Shown piece by piece: positions 23,364 through 33,817 of a stretch of DNA of 64,000 nucleotides. Each line of letters starts with the position of its first letter. Within the stretch, counting starts at the first letter, position 1. The notes below the pieces were generated by a model, which saw only the letters and a program-made list of their open reading frames with translations, was not told the DNA's origin and made no database searches. Source of the stretch: Prostheceraeus crozeri (Eukaryota > Platyhelminthes > Polycladida > Euryleptidae); NCBI GenBank assembly GCA_907163375.1, contig CAJQUW010008930.1, forward strand, positions 62,001 to 126,000, written 5' to 3'. A program made the position numbers and the translations under genes.

Positions 23364-23523
23364 CCGAGCTTTTGGTGGATAAAGCAGCTGAACTGAAGTA
23401 TGTTGGTGGTGTATACAGTGGAAACATTAAACCAACTCCGTTTTTGTGTCTTGTCTGTAAAATGTTGCAGATTCAGCCAGACAAGGATATCATAATCGAA
23501 TTCATTAAACAACAAGATTACAA
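23364..23523 (+). CDS. PRPF38A: PRPF38A exon 2
   Basis: Acceptor TTTTTACAG precedes 23364 and donor AA|GTGAGT follows 23523. The exon encodes residues 44-97: AELLVDKAAELKYVGGVYSG, then the highly conserved NIKPTPFLCL and KMLQIQPDKDIIIEFIK. This is the core of the PRP38 domain, a compact helical fold that binds MFAP1 and other B-complex partners. Joining to exon 1 (one base, G) recreates the Ala codon of the family. The phase at both ends fits the neighbours exactly. Confidence 0.95.
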
Positions 23524-24411
23524 GTGAGTTTATTAAATATATTGTGGTTTTTATCTTGAGTGATTTGAATCAATATTGCTTTTCAAAAATCCAATCTTAC
23601 GTAAGATATTTTGTATGTTTGTTTTATCATTCAAAAAGTTAAATATCACTGACTTTGAAGAATTTGATTGGAAATGATTGTTATCCGGTTTTCATTTTAC
23701 ATTGTCTGGTATAATCTAAGCTGCAGTTTAGCATTTGAACAGCATTCATCAATGTGAGCATCCGGATTGGTGACGTAAAGCATATTTGCAATTGCACACT
23801 TGCACATCACGTTCTGTGAGCACAATAGATTCAGCAGATTTTTCATCGTCAAAGCTTTTAAAATTTCAATAACACTCGAAATGCCTGCATTGGTGCTAGA
23901 TTTCTACTAGTGTCATCTCACTTTTGAGTCAGACTATCGAATGTCATCTGACTTTAGGCGCAGCATTGACGATTGGTACTCGACCCGTTGTTATCCTACT
24001 CAGTACTCACAGGTCATACGCATTTCTTAATATCTCGAGTTATTTGCGGTATCTTGTCACATCTAAAATGCTATCTTCTCAAAACAGAGTTTTTGATTGA
24101 TTAAAGTGAAATGTTGAAAATTTTGTGAAATTCTCCCTAAAGAAAGCGTTTTAATCGAGAAATATTTGAACCTCAAGACAATTAGTCAATGTCAGCTTGG
24201 CTTAACCTTTCACGAAATGTATAAATAATGTCCGTGAATTCACTACGCACCTGCAATTGAAATTTGTTATATCTTTTCAACAGGCTCTTAAGTCTGAGAA
24301 GTGAAATGGTCGTACTTCGCCATTTTAGCCGATAATGTATTGTAGGTCTAAGTGTGTTCTTATAACAATAAACATCAACTTCTGTTCATCCAACATCGGT
24401 ACCAATTTCAG
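23524..24411 (+). other. PRPF38A intron 2, nothing else recognised
   Basis: Bounded by GTGAGT and TTTCAG. No repeat or gene signature found. Confidence 0.6.
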
Positions 24412-24533
24412 ATATGCTCGGGCACTTGGTGCATTTTACCTTCGACTTGTCGGAGATTCACTAGAAATATACAAATACCTGGAGCCTTTATATAGTGACT
24501 ACAGAAAACTGAAATGTCAAGACAGACAAGGAG
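24412..24533 (+). CDS. PRPF38A: PRPF38A exon 3
   Basis: Acceptor AATTTCAG is followed at 24412 by the completion of a Lys codon, then YARALGAFYLRLVGDS and YKYLEPLYSDYRKLK, which close the PRP38 domain (residues 97-138). The donor is GGAG|GTAAGT. The human counterpart reads YLEPLYNDYRKIK at this point. The exon is 122 bases and keeps phase with exons 2 and 4. The loop after it (QDRQGGVFSITR) is less conserved than the human NRNGEFELMH. Confidence 0.95.
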
Positions 24534-26529
24534 GTAAGTATTTGATAGCCCTCTACTATTTATAAAGCTTATAGTGAAAATCCATTTCGTTTTAAAAATT
24601 TTTGTGCAGCTGAAACTACGATTGATTCAATGACAAATGTTTCATTTTGGCATGTACCGCTGTAGACTAAAAGGGGTACATATAAAACTACATGTAACCC
24701 ATACCTCATCATTATGTTGCTAGTCTTTCAGATATTCGGCTTTTCCACGAAAGAAGGGACATGCAAGCAAAATATTTCAATTTGAAGTGCATGTTTCATA
24801 TTAAGTTAGTGGTTAATAGACATGTAGAAGTTTGAGTACAGTTAAAAAATCATTTTTTTCTTGGTTCGGGAGGTCATCGTAGTTATTGCGTAGACCACTT
24901 ACTCTGTGGCTCAAACTTGCTTTAGAATAGTGGAAAATTGGCCATATTTCAGATAAGCTGAACGTTTGATTAAGTCATCTATCATGGGCTTCATTATTCA
25001 TCAATGCAATTTTTGACTATCCATTTTAAACGTGGTGAAATTAGATTTTTCACATTAAAACTTGTCTTGAATTTTTTATAGGGTCAAACATCCTCTATAT
25101 ATTCGTGCACCGACCACAACAAAAAATTTCAAGATATATTTTCATGGGCAAATTAAGGGAACAGTTGCCACTTATGAAAGTAACCTTCCTTAGTTATTGA
25201 TCAACCCACTAAAGTGTGATCTTCTGCTCTTTTCGAAAATTGATTTTGGTTGCTGTCAGGACCGTTGCAATATTGTCGTGACGGACGGGTCATATTCATA
25301 AAAAAGATAAATTTCTTCCGTTGTCTAAATATTATTCATGATGCTTTTTCGGAAAATCCTCCTCACGTTTAGCAGCAGATGTCGTATGCATATTCTAGTG
25401 GACAACAGACCAGGACACGCCATAAACAACACATTGTGATACAAGATGAAAGGTTGACATGGAGTCAGCGAGTCTAGGCCACTCTGTAGGCTGAAATATG
25501 AGCAGTGCAGTGTACCAGTATAGACCATCAAGCACCCTGGCATCAAAGCAGATTACACTGACTTCGATCCTGATTTTTTCAATGATCCTGCTAGTCTAGC
25601 AATTCACTCGGTTGCAGGACAAATCCTAGTGGGTGACAGGGTCATAGGGATGGATTCTGGTCAACTGCACCGAGGTGAAGCAACAAGTGAGGTGAATGAT
25701 ATGGAGAAAGATGGAAATATTTTAGTTGACTGCTACAACCTGATACAAACCATTGTATTATTAGAAACAACTGATCCAGATAATCCTTTTTCTTCATCAC
25801 AATCGATCGTAGAGGATACAGGACAACTTTCGTGTTTCCGGATAGTCTTTACTGTTCTTCAATGTTTATGCAGATTTGCGTTGATCGCGAACTTGTACAT
25901 TGCGACTTGTTGCGATTTATTGTTACTAACTTTTCTGTGTCTTGTTCTACTAGCGTGCCTGCATGGCAGACTTAGAAGATGCTCCAACAATCTTTCATTC
26001 CATGGATGTGTTCATTTCTAAATTATTTTGTCGCCTAATGATTGTGACATTTGTACTCATAATCATTTTCCTTACGTCTGGCTACATGTCTTGAAATTGT
26101 GTGTTGTTAATTGTATGTCACTCATGATTCTTAGTATTTGAATTAAACCACTGACTTACATACTTGCTTTGATGCGAAGTTGCGGAGCATCTACTGAGTA
26201 TGTATTCTATGCACAGGCGAATTAAAATTATTTGCCAGTTATCATTATCAGCCGTACGACAAAGCCAGGATAAGCGCTGAGAAGCCTGTTGTTAAGGTCA
26301 ACATATGAAACCGTGTAAAGTTATGGAACATTTTTGTAGTTAGGATGACGACCTTCTTCAATGAATAATTGACTCTATAATTGAGAATGCTGTGTCGATG
26401 ATGACTAGTAAACCACGTTAGCTGTTTTCGCTATTTTTGTAATCAAAGCTTTCTTACGGCTTTGAGAACTCAGCAATGTCTCACTATTTAGTTGCAGTGT
26501 GATTTTGCATTCTCTTTTTTATCTTTCAG
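24534..26529 (+). other. PRPF38A intron 3, mostly unassigned
   Basis: An open stretch at 25629-26021 ends in a hydrophobic run but has no recognisable domain and no family match. I treat it as chance or a decayed repeat. Confidence 0.4.
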
Positions 26530-27298
26530 TATTCAGCATTACGCGCATGGATGAATACATTGACGAGCTTCTACAACTCGATCGCGTTTGCGACATTGTT
26601 CTACCTCGTCTGACCAAGCGATTTGTGCTGGAAGAAACCGGCCAATTGGAACCTCGGCATTCGTTGCTCGATGAAGAACTTGATGAACTTGATTTGAGTG
26701 GTGTAGAAGAAGAACTGTCATCAGCGCTACGGGGATCCGGGGATCGACACAGATCGGCTGCAAATGGTGTGAGTGGCCGTAGCGGTCGGGACCGAGACAG
26801 AGATAGAGACCGTGATCGCGATCGTGAGCGAGATCGTGATCGAGACAGGGATAGAGATCGCGACCGGGACAGAGACCGTGATAGAGATAGGGACAGAGAT
26901 CGCGAACGTGAGAGAGAACGGGAACGCGAGAAAGACCGTGAAAGGGAGCGTGAACGTGAGAAGGACCGTGAAAGGGAGCGGGAACGTGAAAGGGATCGTG
27001 AAAGGGAGCGTGAACGCGAGAAAGACCGTGAAAGGGAACGGGAACGTGAAAAGGATCGTGAGAGAGAACGTGAACGTGAAAAGGATCGTGAGAGAGAACG
27101 AGAACGTGAGAGAGATCGTGAAAGAGACAGAGAACGAGAGAAAGACAAAGACAGGGATCGAGATCGCTATAAAGAAAGAGATCGAGAGCGTGACCGTGAA
27201 AGGAGACATCGAGGAAGTCCTGAAGCAGACGACGACAGACGTCATCGACATCGCAGTCGGAGTCGTGAAAGAGACCGGGATAGAGATAGACACAGACG
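26530..27298 (+). CDS. PRPF38A: PRPF38A exon 4, with Arg-Asp/Arg-Glu repeat tail
   Basis: Acceptor ATCTTTCAG opens the exon at 26530 and donor ACG|GTGAGT closes it. The first part, MDEYIDELLQLDRVCDIVLP and RFVLEETGQLEPRHS, matches the conserved end of the PRPF38A family. An acidic stretch (LDEELDELDLSGVEEEL) follows. From about residue 224 to about 367 come roughly 140 residues made almost only of RD and RE dipeptides with occasional K. The human protein has a shorter RS-type tail here. Charged-alternating RD/RE tails occur in other splicing proteins such as U1-70K and are thought to support nuclear speckle association. Long frames on the other strand and in other phases here are by-products of the repeat. 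Confidence 0.95.
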
Positions 27299-27734
27299 GT
27301 GAGTTTCGCAACCAATTGGTACTTGAGCTCGCGACATTGTATTACAGATGAGAATAGCTCATACTTTTGAACGTGTTGCCTGTAAAGCTCATTATCATCC
27401 ATTTCATGATTAAGCAAATTAATTTTCAGGTACCCGCAACAGTGTCCATAATGTTCGCCTCTCGGCTTTGTCGATGGAATTTGCTGAAAAGCAAGCAGCA
27501 CTAAATGTTGAAAGGACTTAAGATTGTAAATTTCAAACTAATGTTATGAGACTGAAAACATTAGCAATGCAAATTTCTTTCAGTCTCAAGTGGGATGTTC
27601 GGTGTTAAAATCACGTTAATAAAATCATGCACACGCCGTAGCCGCTTGTTTGTTTTGGGAAAAAAGAATTGTTATTATACTTAAATTATTTTTCACGCGT
27701 ATATAGCTGCAGGTATTTGTCATTTATCTCATTG
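27299..27734 (+). other. PRPF38A intron 4, start
   Basis: Begins GTGAGT. No gene or repeat recognised before the LINE debris. Confidence 0.4.
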
Positions 27735-28060
27735 TGGGTCAGTGGTAAGCATTATTAATCCAATTATTGTTGCAAGAACATCGTTACATAACAAATATTC
27801 TATCAGGTACTTAGCTCCAAGTTTCTGGACTAAGCTACCTGCTGATGTCCGACAGTACAGACACAAATCAACTGCTGTGATTGAAGCCATCAGACAGCAC
27901 ATACGGCATGAAAGTGTCATTTCCTGATATCGCTATCTTTCACCTTGTTAATTTTCTAACAATTCTCATTTCATTCATTTGTGTTCTGTGCGGGTTTTGG
28001 TCACTTGCATAAATTTGTCGTAAATAATGCATAAATGTATACATTAAAAAAATAAACAAC
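27735..28060 (+). mobile_element. LINE 3' terminal fragment
   Basis: The plus strand encodes ARTSLHNKYSIRYLAPSFWT, then LPADVRQ and a stop near 27927. This is the APSxWxxLP motif at the extreme C-terminus of CR1/jockey-type LINE pol. The copy ends in an A-rich tail with AATAAA near 28045-28056. Severely 5'-truncated. Confidence 0.7.
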
Positions 28061-28563
28061 TTGACTGACTGGCCATTTGACCATCGACCGTAAGAAGGCG
28101 GTGGACGAAGGCCCGTCACACTGTGCGAAGTTTAACTTTAATTTTACTTTGACCAATAAAATTACTTGGAGTCATATTCTTTCAACTTACCCGTGATTGA
28201 CTGACTGGCACTGAAATGAGTTAATCAATGACTCTCATTCCGTGTTGAAGAATGGGCTGGAAATATCCTGCAAAAAGCTGACCAGGAAGATTTCTGTGAT
28301 ATTGGAAAGTCAGCGCTTGGATCCTTCGAGGAACTTTAAGCCAACAATTTTGATTTGAAACACTAGGCCTATACAAAACTTAATTTCAATTTAGCTAATT
28401 TCTCTAACAGTATATTCTTCTTTTCATGTCACAGCGTATCGCAATTTAGAATTCGATTAGTTTCTGATGATCGGAACAGGCCTAGATTGATTATGAATTG
28501 ATTTTTGTATAAAACATACGTGTATTTTTATGACATTGATTTTTAAGCGTCAATGGCTCCCCG

Positions 28564-29678
28564 TACAGAAAAAATATTTTTTTTATTAGTGAAAAAATAT
28601 ATATAATTCATTACATGAAACCACTTATGAAAATCTTCAGGAAATACTAATGAAATGACTACGGAGAAATTAATGTCATTCATATATGATTTCATTAATG
28701 ATTGACATCAATTCTTCCGTAGTCATTTCAGTAGCATTTTCTCGCTGTTTTCATTAATGATTTCAACTAATGAATTATATATTATTTCGGTAGATGAAAT
28801 CCTTACTGTCATCAAGGAAAATTTCAGTATTGCAAATTTTGAAACCCCATCACAGCAATGGCTTTATCTGAGTTTGTCACATTCCGTTTAAAAAATGTTC
28901 TGACTGTGACCAAACAAGAAAGTTCCAACTTAACTTTAATGAATTCCACGCTCGCGGTTCAACTGCAGTTATCCCGATATCGAACGTTTTGCGATTACCT
29001 GTTGTAATGGAAAAGGAAGAATTTCTTTACTTTTGTAAGCAGCTGAACATTTCTGAGTGAAACTTCTGATTTACAATTCAGCAAATAGAGATGGTTTTTA
29101 ATTTAACCGCATAAATTAATTTCATAACTTAATAAGCAGGCTGCATTTTTTAATTTATCAAAATAATTCGATAGGTTTTGGGTTTTCTATAGATCAGGTA
29201 AACACCATATTTTACATTTAAGTAGGCCGGTCCTACAGGTTTTTTGTGCACTTAGTGACCAGGCGGGACCGGCGAAGTCGATTATATTGACACTATAATG
29301 GTATTGCTGCTACTATACAAAATTTTTTTCCCAATATCCATTTGAGGATTCACTAGTTATTTCATTGCTGACTTTCCCGTAATACACGTAAATCAGTGCT
29401 GAATTTCAGTAATACTTTCATTAATTGACTTCCCATAATTATTCATTAGCGATTTTAGCATTGAATGTCATTGATACGTATTTTCATTCATGGACTTTCC
29501 TGCAATGATTCATTAGTTATTTCATTACTGAATGTCATTGATATTTTCATTAATGGACTTTCCTTTAATGATTCATTATTAATTTAATTACTACTTTTTC
29601 CTGAAAATCCGTAGATTCATTAGTCATTAATGAAACCGTACATGAATCATTACATTAATGAATCCGTCTTTTTTTGTA
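28564..29678. mobile_element. Non-autonomous element with inverted ends and CATTAATGA repeats
   Basis: The left end reads TACAGAAAAAATATT at 28564 and the right end is its inverted relative ending TTTTTTTGTA at 29678. Within about 240 bases of the left end and 350 of the right, TTCATTAATGA and close variants recur on both strands, often beside GACTTTCC or TCCGTAGTC. Arrays of short subterminal motifs near inverted ends are typical of transposase binding regions. No transposase frame is visible. Target duplication not resolved. Confidence 0.6.
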
Positions 29679-30700
29679 CAGGTCTGGAATATAGATATGA
29701 AGAGTTAAAGAAACTAATAAAAACTCATTCGAAGTTTCACATTTTCTTGTGAAAGAATGGTGCAATGCATCAAAATGTGTGTAGACCCCACAAAAAATGA
29801 ATCAATGCATGTCATATTCGCACGCTATTAACAGTGCCTCAACCATTGGAGATGATCAGCGCATTTATTTAGGTTACAAACTATTACATTCTGGTAATAT
29901 TATTGCATTGTCTTCTAAGGTCTATCTTGGACTGTTGTTTTTGTGGTTCAAGATGATTAATGTCGGAAATCGTTAATCTTATTCATTCCAAAGCGATAAT
30001 ATGATGGCAATTCGGTGACCAAACTGATAACCATGGCTAATGCATTGAATGCATTAGGTGTTCAATCTAAATTGGCCTGACCATGTCGATGAAACTGTAA
30101 ATGTGCTTCAAAGCGTACTTTGAAACCGGTTTTAAGCAGCTATCAGCTCAAAAATATAGGCTATACTGCGCCTCTGATAGAGCGCGGACAGATTCTACTC
30201 GAAGAAAATTATTTGTGGTCATGAATGTGACTCTGATTGTTTTTCTTCGTTAATGGAGCGTTGTATGGTAATTTCTTTGAGAGTAACTTAAGATGAACAC
30301 ATTTTGATTAGTCTTTATTCACCGATTTGAAAGACTACGTTTTCTTGGGCGGGAAAGTTATGCAGGAATGCAGACCCATGGAAGATAAGAGAAGAAATAT
30401 CAAGATGACAACAAAATGTGAGCAATCATGGGAACTGTTAAAGTTTATAGCTTTCTAGGTATAATTGTTACAGTATACTATATTGCAGTGTCAGTAAGAC
30501 CTATGCTTACAAAACGTCATCCGATCTACGGAAATCCATAATTAATGAAATAATCTAAATATCTTTGTCAGAGCTCGGATTCAAGATATGAACTTCAAAT
30601 ATTTAGATCTTGTTGCTAGCTGATTGTTTTTCAGTTCCTCTGGTTCTCGGCCAATCCTCAATGGATTAAAATCTTATAATTGGCCAATTTAGTTCTATGG
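29679..30700. other. PRPF38A intron 4, unassigned
   Basis: No coding region or repeat that I can support. Confidence 0.4.
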
Positions 30701-30884
30701 TCATCCTCCTACCATAGAGCGCGAACACGACAGAAGCTTGCGTTCGTGTTTGCTAAACAGAAATCGAGCTCTGATAACAAGATTTCATTTGTTTCTGAAG
30801 TGAAGTGAAACCTAAATGTCATTGCTCCACCATTGGGAGCTTGGACGGTGTTGATGAGTCTGACTCTTGGAGCGTTGTGTGCTT

Positions 30885-30980
30885 TTAATTCCGGATGCTT
30901 TTCCTGTCTGCTTCCATTAACACTTTCGCGGCTCGACCTCTGGACTAAGAGATCGCCACTTAACCGCTGTGCCACAGAGA
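30885..30980 (-). repeat. tRNA-like sequence, probable SINE head
   Basis: On the minus strand, TGGCACAGCGGTTAAGTGG (A-box-like) is followed about 30 bases later by AGGTCGAGCC, a degenerate B box. The spacing fits a tRNA-derived Pol III promoter. Arms do not fold as an intact tRNA, so a SINE remnant is more likely than a functional tRNA. Confidence 0.5.
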
Positions 30981-31061
30981 CAGCAGAGAATCAATTCATA
31001 ATTCATGTAGATGTCTGTAGTTGGGATGCTAGTTCTCTACAAAAGGATGCACTGTGCTGAT

Positions 31062-32061
31062 GAAGACTAGAAACTACTCAAGCTCAGTCCTGTCGTCATG
31101 CAGATGACACAACACTCTTCAATTCCAATGAGCGACTCGCTAAAAACACACAGCAACGTCAGCAGTTATGCGACGTTCTTAATGAAGACTTACGCAGGGT
31201 CTCAGAATGGGGCGCCAATTGGCTTGTTTCCTTCAATCCTTCAAAAACTCAGAGTATTCTGCACTCACGACTTAAAGGAGATGATGATCATAGCATTAAG
31301 ATGTCAGATAATAGGATCAGAGAACAAGATTCCATCTCCTTCCTTGGATTAGCGGTTACGAAAGACTTGTCATGGAAACCGTACATCCAATCCATTAGCA
31401 AGCAGGCAGCTCAACGCATTGGTAGTCTCTATCGTGTCAGCAGCTATCTTCCACCACAGACTGTCTGCTATCTTTACAAGTCCACTATTCGTCCTCTGAT
31501 GGAGTATTGTTGTCATCTGTGGGCAGGCGCCCCACAAACGCATCTTAACCTCCTTGAACGGGTTGAGAAACGTGTCAAGAATCTCATGGGTGAAAAACTT
31601 GCTAGCAAGTTGCAGCCGCTCTCCGTCAGACGGGATGTTGCTTCACTCAGTCTCTTCTACAGGTACTATTTCGGTAGAAGCAGCTCTGCAGTAAATGAGT
31701 GCGTACCCAAACCTAAGATCTTCTCCAGAAGCACACGCAGAGCTAATGCACTCACATGCTATAATGTGAGCTTAGAACGCGCACGTACTGTGAGTCGCTC
31801 GAAAAGCTTTTTTGTTCGCACGGCACAGCTTTGGAATCAGCTTCCCCAGACCACTTTCCCTGACCAATACAATCTTGATACTTTCAAGAGGCGTGCGAAT
31901 AAGTTTCTGATGGGGACAGCTTAATCAGATTATAAGATCTGTTTTTTTTCTTTTATTTATTTAAAGTAATACATTTTATTAGTTTTTCATTGAGTAACCC
32001 CTAGCTTCGTTCATGGCTCATAGCTGTGCTAGGGGTGAAAATTCAGTAAAAAAAAAAAAAA
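31062..32061 (+). mobile_element. LINE 3' half with RT palm end, 3' hairpin and poly-A
   Basis: One open frame runs from about 31065 to 31924. It starts at the RT palm with HADDTTLF (usually YADD), continues [26 protein letters not shown] and [16 protein letters not shown], and ends [13 protein letters not shown]...[13 protein letters not shown]. This is the C-terminal half of a CR1/jockey-type LINE pol. The 3' UTR holds an inverted repeat ACCCCTAGC...GCTAGGGGT (about 31997-32037) and ends in a run of A at 32047-32061. The frame is intact but lacks the 5' half, consistent with 5' truncation on insertion. Confidence 0.9.
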
Positions 32062-33268
32062 ATCTCAGGAACAAAAATGACATGAATTCTTGAGTATAAT
32101 TGAATCTTCTCCGTACCTGCGAGGCCTTCGGCGCATCCTCAAAAATAATTTCCAACAATTATAAAAATGAATTCGATAGCTTCTCGTGATAGCTGTGCAC
32201 AGCTTCCGTCTCAAAATCAGACTCTCAACCTCAGAGTGAACAGTTTTGCAGCACGTACTCGAATCACAGCTGTTTTCTTCGAACAATTAGACACACAAGC
32301 TAGTCGTGTGTTCAGACAGAGCGAAAGAGAGCTGTGTGCGTGTGAGGCAGTAAGCACACGCGCCCGCGCCAATTTTGGCTTTCCCAATACACATGATGCT
32401 TTGCCTTCTCCAATTTTTGCAATGAAATTCTACGCGATTCTTGATCGAGGCGCGGTATCTATATATAGTATGGAAAGCGAACTCAATTGTTCCTGGATTC
32501 GCTTTATGTCAGAGAGGCCACCACGTCAACACGAGCAGATGGCTGACGTTCAGACAAGACTGCGATCAGATGATGAGCGTTCTCCAATGAATGCAGAGTA
32601 ATGCATCTGACTCGAACACCCAGATTCGGTAGAATTTCATAATTTGTTTTTACGTGATTGATGTGACACTATGTTTAGTACTGCAGATGAGATCATAACC
32701 ACGCCTGTCGTCCCAAGGGAATTTACTGAAAAGATGACAGTCGTCAAGTAAGGTAGGCCAATACCTGATATAAAAATTACTCACAGAGAAAGAAATATGA
32801 AATACACAAGACATTTTAATGCATCAAAATTTCAAACATGTGAGCGGCTGACCGGCCATGAGAAACGCAAGAAACTGTTGACCTTGCCTCCTTTTTACTC
32901 GAGAAAATGAGGTCTGGACAGAGAAGGGATATGGTAATCTCAGCTCCCTGAGTAAGGCGGTTAAGAGACATGAGCAATCATTTCTCATGTGCACATTCAC
33001 TTGGCCTTAAAAAATGTTCGGGAAATTGTTATTAAAAATTGAACTTTTATGAAAATTGATGTTGTAACATAAAAAATGTCTGGTATAGAAATAGTATTCA
33101 AATGCCGAGTGAAGGCCTATGGTCTGGACGCACGCGACACCACTGAATTGAATATTAGCGGGTTTGAATGGGTTCATTTGTATTCTAGCTACCCAGTACT
33201 ATTAAGTGCTCATCTACCTGTAATATTATTGATTGACTTCTAAGTAATTCACATATCGCTCTTTCCAG
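32062..33268. other. PRPF38A intron 4, end
   Basis: A frame at 32167-32601 (144 codons) has no recognisable domain. Ends with the acceptor CTTTCCAG before 33269. Confidence 0.4.
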
Positions 33269-33452
33269 ACGTAGCCGGTCTCCTCATGATCGCCGAAAAT
33301 CTCCAACGGAAGGTCACCGAACGCGCAGAGACGATTCTCCGCATAGAACTTCAAAAAAGCAGGCGGCTACTTCCAAGAAATCTGGAGGACGAAGTGGTAG
33401 ACATGATGATGATAAACCTGATGACACTGCTGCTAATGACAACACTACTTAA
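33269..33452 (+). CDS. PRPF38A: PRPF38A exon 5 (terminal)
   Basis: Acceptor CTTTCCAG (33261-33268) is followed by the one base that completes an Arg codon from exon 4. The exon reads RSRSPHDRRKSPTEG, a short RS/SP-type stretch, then a Lys/Gly and Asp-rich end, and stops at TAA 33450-33452. The composition matches the RS-rich C-terminus of PRPF38A, and the phase is the only one that fits exon 4. Exon 4 alone would run into a stop three bases after its donor, so this distant exon is needed. No clear AATAAA was seen shortly downstream. Confidence 0.85.
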
Positions 33453-33817
33453 TCATTTTGCAATTTGTAATATATCTGTCGTATCACACTATTGTTTTAA
33501 ATTTGAGCAAATCGGTAGTAGCGCTAAAGCTTACTTATTGGTGCAGCAATTGCTTTCAGCAATACTAATGTCTAAGTTATTGTTGAGACATTGAGAAATC
33601 TGTCTGACAGGTTGTGTTACCGCACTTATACCATCGCGGGATTTAACCCACGGATGAAGAAAAAGTTCAACCTTATGAGGCCATGGGGTTACATGGTTGT
33701 CACTCCTACGCTCTTTTAGCGCAGTGCGTTATTTTGATGTACTTTCCGCTACTGTGCTCTTCTTGAGTGTTGCTGTGCCAATTTGATGCCCAGACTAGAA
33801 AATGATTGGTGAATATT
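33453..33817. other. PRPF38A 3' UTR or flank
   Basis: Nothing further recognised. Confidence 0.4.

Noticed and set aside
25325-26021. Open stretches in PRPF38A intron 3 as a nested gene.
   Set aside because: No conserved motif; the hydrophobic run in 25629-26021 is compatible with T-rich chance sequence.
26519-27501. Long open frames on the minus strand and in other plus frames across the RD/RE repeat (up to 320 codons).
   Set aside because: They are Ser-Arg, His-Asp or Val-Ile low-complexity shadows of the PRPF38A exon 4 repeat with no homology of their own.
32167-32601. 144-codon plus-strand frame in PRPF38A intron 4.
   Set aside because: No recognisable domain, no splice sites linking it to PRPF38A, and it lies just beyond a LINE poly-A tail.
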